A stretch of 25,988 nt of DNA, taken from a virus. The stretch is from positions 1 to 25,988 of IMG/VR virus record IMGVR_UViG_3300030107_002788; one strand, written 5' to 3'. A model generated the notes under the pieces. The model made no database searches. It saw only the letters and a list, made by a program, of their open reading frames with translations, and had not been told where the DNA came from. Position numbers and translations under genes: made by a program. Positions 20,994 through 25,988 of this stretch are shown here, in pieces (the stretch's first letter is position 1; every line of letters starts with the position of its first letter).

Positions 20994-21917
20994 ATGACGA
21001 TTGATGAGTTATATAAGTTTATACAATTTATAGCAAATAAAGAACAAAGAGGGTTTATAAAACCTTCTGAGTTTAATATGTTAGCTGAAAGAGCTCAAAT
21101 TGATTTAATACACGATAGGTTTGCTAGGTATAAGGCTAAGGATAGACCATCACTAGCTTTAGAGCAAAATAATTCTGTTATAGATGATATACACACTCTT
21201 GTGACACAAAAAAGGTTAAGTTATAATAATATACCTATACCCCAAGATGATATTGACAACTGGAATGACGCTTACCCAGGGGAGCCTTTTCCTTATCAAT
21301 ACCTTCTAGATCAATTTAATGAAGAAAAGTATGGTGTTGGATCTTGGCAGACTCCAGATGATTATTTACATTTTATACAATTAAAAAGGTCTAAAAACAA
21401 TCCTGATGAACTTCAGTTTAACGAATTTAATTCTTCTTTTGCAGATCTTCCTTACGATAATATTGAACTATTAACACACGATCAGTATCTTATGAGAAAG
21501 GAAAGTGTTTTAAATCCTATTGATATGTATAATCTAACTGGAATGGGTGGTAAGGCTGTGGCTGTTGTTGTAGAGGGTGGTTTTCGGATTTTTAAAAACG
21601 ATTCTTACACTACCGCAAAACAGACTTGGTCATCAGTAACCTCTCCTTCATATTCAACTTTTCCTGGAACTGTTTCTAGAAGCGACTATTTTTTAGAATA
21701 TATACGAAAACCAAAAAAACCTCATTGGGGATATACTATGGTTAACAATATGTATGTATTTAATCCATCTAGCCCTAATACAGTTGAATTAGAATTATCT
21801 GAAAAAACACATAGTGAAATAGCTCAAAGAATGCTTTCTTATATAGGTATATCTCTTAGAGATCAAGAACCTTTAGGATATGCAGAGGCAAAAGTACAAG
21901 ATCAAAAAAAATCCTAA
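20994..21917 (+). CDS. Putative neck/virion protein, 307 aa
   Basis: ATG 20994. The N-terminus is helical (MTIDELYKFIQFIANKEQRG, PSEFNMLAERAQIDLIHDRFA), followed by a Ser/Asp-rich middle with beta strands and a distinct C-terminal domain with YFLEYIRKPKKPHWGYTMVN and LELSEKTHSEIAQRMLSYIGISLRD. This layout, an N-terminal helix pair with a final helix that follows EL, matches from memory proteins of the neck/ring region in crAss-like and flavobacterial phages, but I cannot assign a named family. It starts the transcription unit controlled by the promoter at 20947-20977 and lies 3 bases before the next gene. A head-tail connection role is inferred from order. Confidence 0.75.
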   Translation: MTIDELYKFIQFIANKEQRGFIKPSEFNMLAERAQIDLIHDRFARYKAKDRPSLALEQNNSVIDDIHTLVTQKRLSYNNIPIPQDDIDNWNDAYPGEPFPYQYLLDQFNEEKYGVGSWQTPDDYLHFIQLKRSKNNPDELQFNEFNSSFADLPYDNIELLTHDQYLMRKESVLNPIDMYNLTGMGGKAVAVVVEGGFRIFKNDSYTTAKQTWSSVTSPSYSTFPGTVSRSDYFLEYIRKPKKPHWGYTMVNNMYVFNPSSPNTVELELSEKTHSEIAQRMLSYIGISLRDQEPLGYAEAKVQDQKKS

Positions 21918-21920
21918 AAA

Positions 21921-23519
21921 ATGGCAACAAGAAGAGGTATAGCGGAACAAATATTAAGAATAATTAGCGGAGGGGAACCTACCACTGAAATAGATATTAG
22001 TATAAGAGAAATAATGTTTTTAGTTGATCAGGAAAGGGATTCTTTAATTAAAGCTGAAATATTAGACTCTATGTACACTAAAGGGGTTGCTAACGCAAAA
22101 GGAGAGTTAGAGATTTTAGGCCAATACATGATATCAAAAACCGTAAAATTATATGGAGGAATTAAATCTGGATCTTTTCTGTATGGTATGTTACCTGAAG
22201 GTTTAATGTCTTTACCAAAAGACATGGCTGTGCAACATGTTATGTCAATTCCGTATTTCCATGGAGATGAAGTAGATACAGATGACAATATGGGTGCAAG
22301 TAATATACCTTCAATTAGACAAAGAAGGGTGGTAGAGGTTTCTGTAGACGAAGGGTTTATTGCGAACACTACTTCAGAGCTTGCGCTTGCTACATTTACA
22401 AACGGTCCTTTAAAAATGGATGATAATTATATAATATCATTTACGCTTAATACGGGAACATCTTATGGTGAACCCAAAGAACATGAAATAAGTTTTAATG
22501 TTGATACAAAAAAATACAAAAACTCTATATATAGTTGGCAGGGACTTGTTCAGGCTATTAAAAATAGTATTGATTTTAAAAAATTCTTAAAAGAATTTAA
22601 ATTAAAAATTACATCAAGTGATACTACCAATGTAACAGCTTCTTCAATAGCATTTGGGGGTTTATATAATTACTCTTTTTCAAATTTTAAAATAAACTCA
22701 GCAGAATCTGGTGGAGACCACGGATTTACTTATACAGTGGTAGATTTAGATATTTTTTCTCAAGATCAAGTATCAGATTCGTCTTTAGAGGTTAGTATAA
22801 ATAATACTACATATTCAGTTGATTTTACTAATGAAGATTGGGGTAACGCTATATCAGCGGATGGGACAGGCACTATAACCGCTCTTGCGGCTGCTCAGTA
22901 TGTAGCAAAGGCGTTTGTTTTAAAAAATGCTGACAAAATAGCTAAAGAACAAAATGTTGCTGTTACAACAAAGGCACCAGTAACTACTTACTTTGGACAA
23001 GATGGGGAGGGTGGGCCAAGGAGTTTAATATGGTTTGTAGAAATGACTCAAAGAGGTGGTTTTAATATAAGTGTTAATTCACCTGGAATAATCACCCCAA
23101 CCATATACCCTAACAATATGTATTTTATAGCAGGGTTTGATGAGGAAACAGGAAACCCTAACCAATGGGGGTCTTATAATATACAAGGGTATTATCCAGC
23201 TAGGTTTAAGAAAAGCAAAACTTTCACAAGAATGCCTAATAATGGTCAGTATAATACTTTATATGACAAAGCTGTTACAATGAGTGGTAGGGATTATTAT
23301 TATATACATGGTAGAACAATATATTTATATAACAAATATAATACAGATGATTTAAATCAAATAACGGTTACTTTTCTATCAAACTCATCATACCTTGATG
23401 ATAACAACCCCTATCCAATACCTTCTGACCATGTTAATATTATTATTAAAAACGTTATTCAGATACTTGGTGTTATGAGGCAAGCCAAAAAAGATATGAC
23501 TAATGATAACCTTAAATAA
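21921..23519 (+). CDS. Putative neck/tail structural protein, 532 aa
   Basis: ATG 21921, 3 bases after the previous stop. The N-terminus MATRRGIAEQILRIISGGEP and ISIREIMFLVDQERDSLIKAEIL form helices. The middle (about 170-360) is beta-rich with possible Ig-like or sandwich domains (DNYIISFTLNTGTSYGEP, SLEVSINNTTYSVDF). The C-terminal part has IHGRTIYLYNKYNTDDLNQITVTFL and PYPIPSDHVNIIIKNVIQILGVMRQ, a helical end with a Met-Arg-Gln-Ala motif. From memory this resembles ring or tail-adaptor proteins of podovirus-like Bacteroidota phages. No catalytic residues are seen. Placement between two similar proteins suggests the neck/tail-tube assembly. The exact role is unknown. Confidence 0.72.
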   Translation: MATRRGIAEQILRIISGGEPTTEIDISIREIMFLVDQERDSLIKAEILDSMYTKGVANAKGELEILGQYMISKTVKLYGGIKSGSFLYGMLPEGLMSLPKDMAVQHVMSIPYFHGDEVDTDDNMGASNIPSIRQRRVVEVSVDEGFIANTTSELALATFTNGPLKMDDNYIISFTLNTGTSYGEPKEHEISFNVDTKKYKNSIYSWQGLVQAIKNSIDFKKFLKEFKLKITSSDTTNVTASSIAFGGLYNYSFSNFKINSAESGGDHGFTYTVVDLDIFSQDQVSDSSLEVSINNTTYSVDFTNEDWGNAISADGTGTITALAAAQYVAKAFVLKNADKIAKEQNVAVTTKAPVTTYFGQDGEGGPRSLIWFVEMTQRGGFNISVNSPGIITPTIYPNNMYFIAGFDEETGNPNQWGSYNIQGYYPARFKKSKTFTRMPNNGQYNTLYDKAVTMSGRDYYYIHGRTIYLYNKYNTDDLNQITVTFLSNSSYLDDNNPYPIPSDHVNIIIKNVIQILGVMRQAKKDMTNDNLK

Positions 23520-23526
23520 ATAAAAG

Positions 23527-24294
23527 ATGGCTTATAATCAAAATTGGTACGAATATAATAATATAGATTCAGCACAGTTTGTTTCTGTTCAAGAGGTTAT
23601 ACAAGATCTTATTGTAGAAGAAGGAAAGTCTAGTGAGCATGATTATTTAAGGTATTTTAAAATAGCTTTAAGTGGATTAAAAGAATTAAATTTTGACACT
23701 GTAAGACAAATAAAAACAATAGAGCTTCCTTTAGATCATAAAAACACAGTTAGACTTCCTAGTGATTATGTTTCTTATACTAAGATAGGAGTTATTGGGG
23801 GTAATGGAGAAATGAATTATTTAGGCCAAAAAAATAAAATAAATCTTGTTCATGGATCTAAATCAACAATTAGTGATACAACAACAGATCCTCCAATATT
23901 TACAGACAATATCCCTGGAGATGGTATATGGGGAAGATATGGACAAGGTGGGGGAAATAATGCTAACGGTTATTATAGAGAGAATATGGAAGAGGGAACT
24001 ATTGAGTTTTCAAACGCAACAGGTAGTATTATAATAGAATATATTTCAGATGGATCAACAGGTTTATCTGGAGATGAGATAAAAATACACACTTTTGCTG
24101 AAGAAGCTTTAAAGGCTTATGTGTATTGGAGATCTATATATAGAAAAAGAGCAATTAATATGAATGAAAAAATGATTGCTAAGAAAGAATTTTATAACCA
24201 AAAAAGGCTTGCTAGAGCTAGAATGCAGTCATTTAATAAAGAAGAGGCTTTACAGACTACAAGAAAAGGATTCAAGCAGGCACCTAAACTTTAA
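23527..24294 (+). CDS. Head-tail adaptor / tail tubular A-like protein, 255 aa
   Basis: ATG 23527. The sequence has a helical N-terminal region (EVIQDLIVEEGKSSEHDYLRYFKIALSGLKEL), then IKTIELPLDHKNTVRLPSDYVSYTKIGV, where the LPSDY-type strand and following ALK motif are typical of phage ring/adaptor proteins. A Gly-rich region precedes SIIIEYISDG, and the final helices (AEEALKAYVYWRSIY, KKEFYNQKRLARARMQSF) fit the helix bundle of adaptor proteins related to T7 gp11 and crAss-like ring proteins. It probably forms a ring beneath the portal. It lies 7 bases after the previous gene and 4 bases before the next, consistent with one operon. The family call is from pattern recall and not a domain search. 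Confidence 0.78.
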   Translation: MAYNQNWYEYNNIDSAQFVSVQEVIQDLIVEEGKSSEHDYLRYFKIALSGLKELNFDTVRQIKTIELPLDHKNTVRLPSDYVSYTKIGVIGGNGEMNYLGQKNKINLVHGSKSTISDTTTDPPIFTDNIPGDGIWGRYGQGGGNNANGYYRENMEEGTIEFSNATGSIIIEYISDGSTGLSGDEIKIHTFAEEALKAYVYWRSIYRKRAINMNEKMIAKKEFYNQKRLARARMQSFNKEEALQTTRKGFKQAPKL

Positions 24295-24298
24295 ATAA

Positions 24299-25988
24299 AT
24301 GCCTAGCCAACAATTAAAAAGAATTTTTGCGGGTGGACTAGACAGGGACACTGATGGTAGACTATTGAAAAATGGTGACTACCACTATGCTTTAAATATA
24401 AGAAACATATCTTCGGAGGCAAATACAGAGGGTGTTGTGGAAAATATAAAAGGAACTCAATCAATTCCATATGAATTTCCAAATCTTGTTAGTAAATGCA
24501 CTCCTCAAAGAACGATTCTTTTTATGCCCTCTAATAATTATTATGTAAATTATTCTGGGCTAAATGATGTACCAGAAGCATGGGAGTGGGCTCTTCAGGA
24601 TAACTCTGAAGCATTTTTTAATGGCCAACTTATAGATGATCCTATAGGATTGTATGATGAGGAATTAGAGCCTGATGGGTCTTATCCTGCTAATTTTATT
24701 ATAGGTATATCAAGCTCTTTATCAATGGTAAACATTCCAGAGATACAAGCTCCTATAGAATATGAGGGATCTACTGCTGAAAATCAATTATCTTACTTAA
24801 CAACGTTTTTAGAAACGTATGGGGCAGTATTTTCAAGTGCAGGTATTTCAGTTAGTATAATAAATAATAATTCTCAGTATTGGAATGATGAGGATTGGTT
24901 TTCTAATCCTGAAAGTATAGTAAATCATCCAGATTATACACCAGGTCAAATATACGCTTACGCTTTATTGTTTGAGGGAACGTGTGATGTTCAGGTTAAT
25001 CAATTTTATTTAAATATATTAACTCAAGGATCTCCACAGGTTAATGTGGTAAACGGTCCATATGGAGATAGTGAACAATTAGATGTTCCTGAAGAGGGAT
25101 TTGTTTCTATGGGATGGAATATAGTTGATGAGGCAGATAAAAATTATATGGAAGGGGGTTTTATGGCTTTAACTGATTTAGGTCAACACCCCGTAATAAC
25201 TCCTGTAAACTACACTTGTATAGGGACTTATGAGGACACAAAAGATGATAAAATATATTATATGATTGCTAGTGATCTTGATGCAGGGCTTCATCATATA
25301 TTAAGGTATGATTTACACAATAATGGAATAGAAACAATTTTTAGAGACAGTGGTAATCCAGGAACAAGTGTGTTTAGTTGGAGTGAGCATTTTTTAATAA
25401 ATGATATAGATAAAATAGGGGATGTTTTATATTGGACCTCAAGGCAATATGGAGAACCTAATTCAATTAACGTGAGAAAATCTAAAAAAAGCATGGGGTT
25501 GATTGATGGGATAGTGGGGCCATACCAAGTAAATGAAGAGGGGATTATTACTGGGTATTCTTTAAAAGATTATTATCCATATGAATTATATAACCCAACT
25601 TATCCATCTGCAAAGAAAAAGCAATATGTAGAGGTTATTAAAAGACCTCCTCTTGATTTTCCTACATATACATATTTAACAGATCCTAATTTTAAGAAAA
25701 ACAATCTACATGGACATATGTGGCAATTTAAGTATAGATACCACTTTTATGATAAAGAGATGAGTGCGTGGTCTCCTGTTAGTGATGTTGTTCCCTCTCA
25801 AGCTAGTATGAATAATATACCCCAACAAAACAACCAGTCTTCTGATAATAGAATAAATATAACTGTAAAAAATTCATCTGGTATTGTTGAGTTTATAGAG
25901 GTAGCCGCATTAAAATGTAAAGATATTGGAAACTTCCCAAAAGGTAATAGAGGGGATTTTAGAAGCATAACTAAAATAAAAAACGATT
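24299..25988 (+). CDS. Tail tubular B / stabilisation-like protein, partial at right edge
   Basis: ATG 24299, open to the window edge for 563 codons, so the 3' end is missing. The start IFAGGLDRDTDGRLLKNGDYHYALNIRN followed by EGVVENIKGT is characteristic of the large beta-propeller-like tail nozzle or stabilisation proteins that follow the adaptor in podovirus-like and crAss-like phages. Later segments support a repetitive beta structure: TCIGTYEDTKDDKIYYMIASD, IGDVLYWTSRQYGEP, and FKYRYHFYDKEMSAWSPVSDVV, the last a family-like motif. Such proteins form the end of the short tail and carry the fibres. Its position directly after the adaptor-like gene supports the call, as in T7 gp12 relative to gp11. 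Sequence identity to T7 itself is not claimed. Confidence 0.8.
   Translation, partial: MPSQQLKRIFAGGLDRDTDGRLLKNGDYHYALNIRNISSEANTEGVVENIKGTQSIPYEFPNLVSKCTPQRTILFMPSNNYYVNYSGLNDVPEAWEWALQDNSEAFFNGQLIDDPIGLYDEELEPDGSYPANFIIGISSSLSMVNIPEIQAPIEYEGSTAENQLSYLTTFLETYGAVFSSAGISVSIINNNSQYWNDEDWFSNPESIVNHPDYTPGQIYAYALLFEGTCDVQVNQFYLNILTQGSPQVNVVNGPYGDSEQLDVPEEGFVSMGWNIVDEADKNYMEGGFMALTDLGQHPVITPVNYTCIGTYEDTKDDKIYYMIASDLDAGLHHILRYDLHNNGIETIFRDSGNPGTSVFSWSEHFLINDIDKIGDVLYWTSRQYGEPNSINVRKSKKSMGLIDGIVGPYQVNEEGIITGYSLKDYYPYELYNPTYPSAKKKQYVEVIKRPPLDFPTYTYLTDPNFKKNNLHGHMWQFKYRYHFYDKEMSAWSPVSDVVPSQASMNNIPQQNNQSSDNRINITVKNSSGIVEFIEVAALKCKDIGNFPKGNRGDFRSITKIKND

Noticed and set aside
25294-25494. Minus-strand open frame of 66 codons
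   Set aside because: It lies antisense inside the long tail-protein gene, with no promoter or leader.
1-25988. tRNA genes, integrase or attachment sites
   Set aside because: No tRNA-like cloverleaf, recombinase gene or att-like duplication was found by eye; the window is not shown to be from a temperate phage.

Overview
This window is a contiguous piece of a tailed double-stranded DNA phage genome that most likely infects a Bacteroidota host, probably a marine flavobacterium-like one. The DNA is AT-rich. The best promoters match the Bacteroidota housekeeping consensus (TTTG or TTG, 19-21 bases, TAnnTTTG). Genes lack Shine-Dalgarno sequences and instead have A-rich leaders, often ending in AATAATATG. 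No phage RNA polymerase is visible, so transcription is probably by the host enzyme. The standard genetic code is used.

The most striking feature is in the left block (1-1716, minus strand), a cluster of small unrecognised genes. Two of its gene junctions contain complete type I hammerhead ribozymes on the transcribed strand: HHR-A at 1385-1438 and HHR-B at 874-982. Both have the CUGANGA and GAAA cores, a GUC cleavage site and three helices. They share an identical stem I and show a compensatory base-pair change in stem III. They would cut the polycistronic transcript between genes. Each cut would give the downstream gene a short A-rich leader resembling the leader made by the promoter at 1746-1778. 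Because stem I is identical, the 511-nt RNA released between the two cuts, which carries the 983-1363 gene, could in principle be religated into a circle.

1717-2410 is a noncoding divergence region with a promoter at each end, an alternating purine-pyrimidine GT tract and a small hairpin. 2411-3128 (plus) holds two HNH-type proteins, the first expressed from a near-leaderless promoter. 3125-7395 (minus) is a four-gene operon: a MarR-like winged-helix regulator, two large low-complexity proteins with repeated YxxGG motifs and lysine tails, and an unknown 150-residue protein. A pair of overlapping divergent promoters at 7416-7463 starts this operon and the rightward one.

7492 to the right edge is the rightward virion module. 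It begins with an unknown small protein, a LamG-like lectin protein and a fibre-like protein. An accessory group follows: a DUF1599 nucleotide-modification-associated protein, a small unknown, a two-domain GroES-like co-chaperonin and two small proteins. Next come the large terminase, a portal with an unusual repetitive tail, a probable scaffold, the major capsid protein, a small capsid-associated protein, a conserved unknown, and four neck/tail proteins, the last running off the right edge. Two rho-independent terminators (19945-19967 and 20933-20967) and several promoters divide the module. The second terminator overlaps the promoter that follows it.
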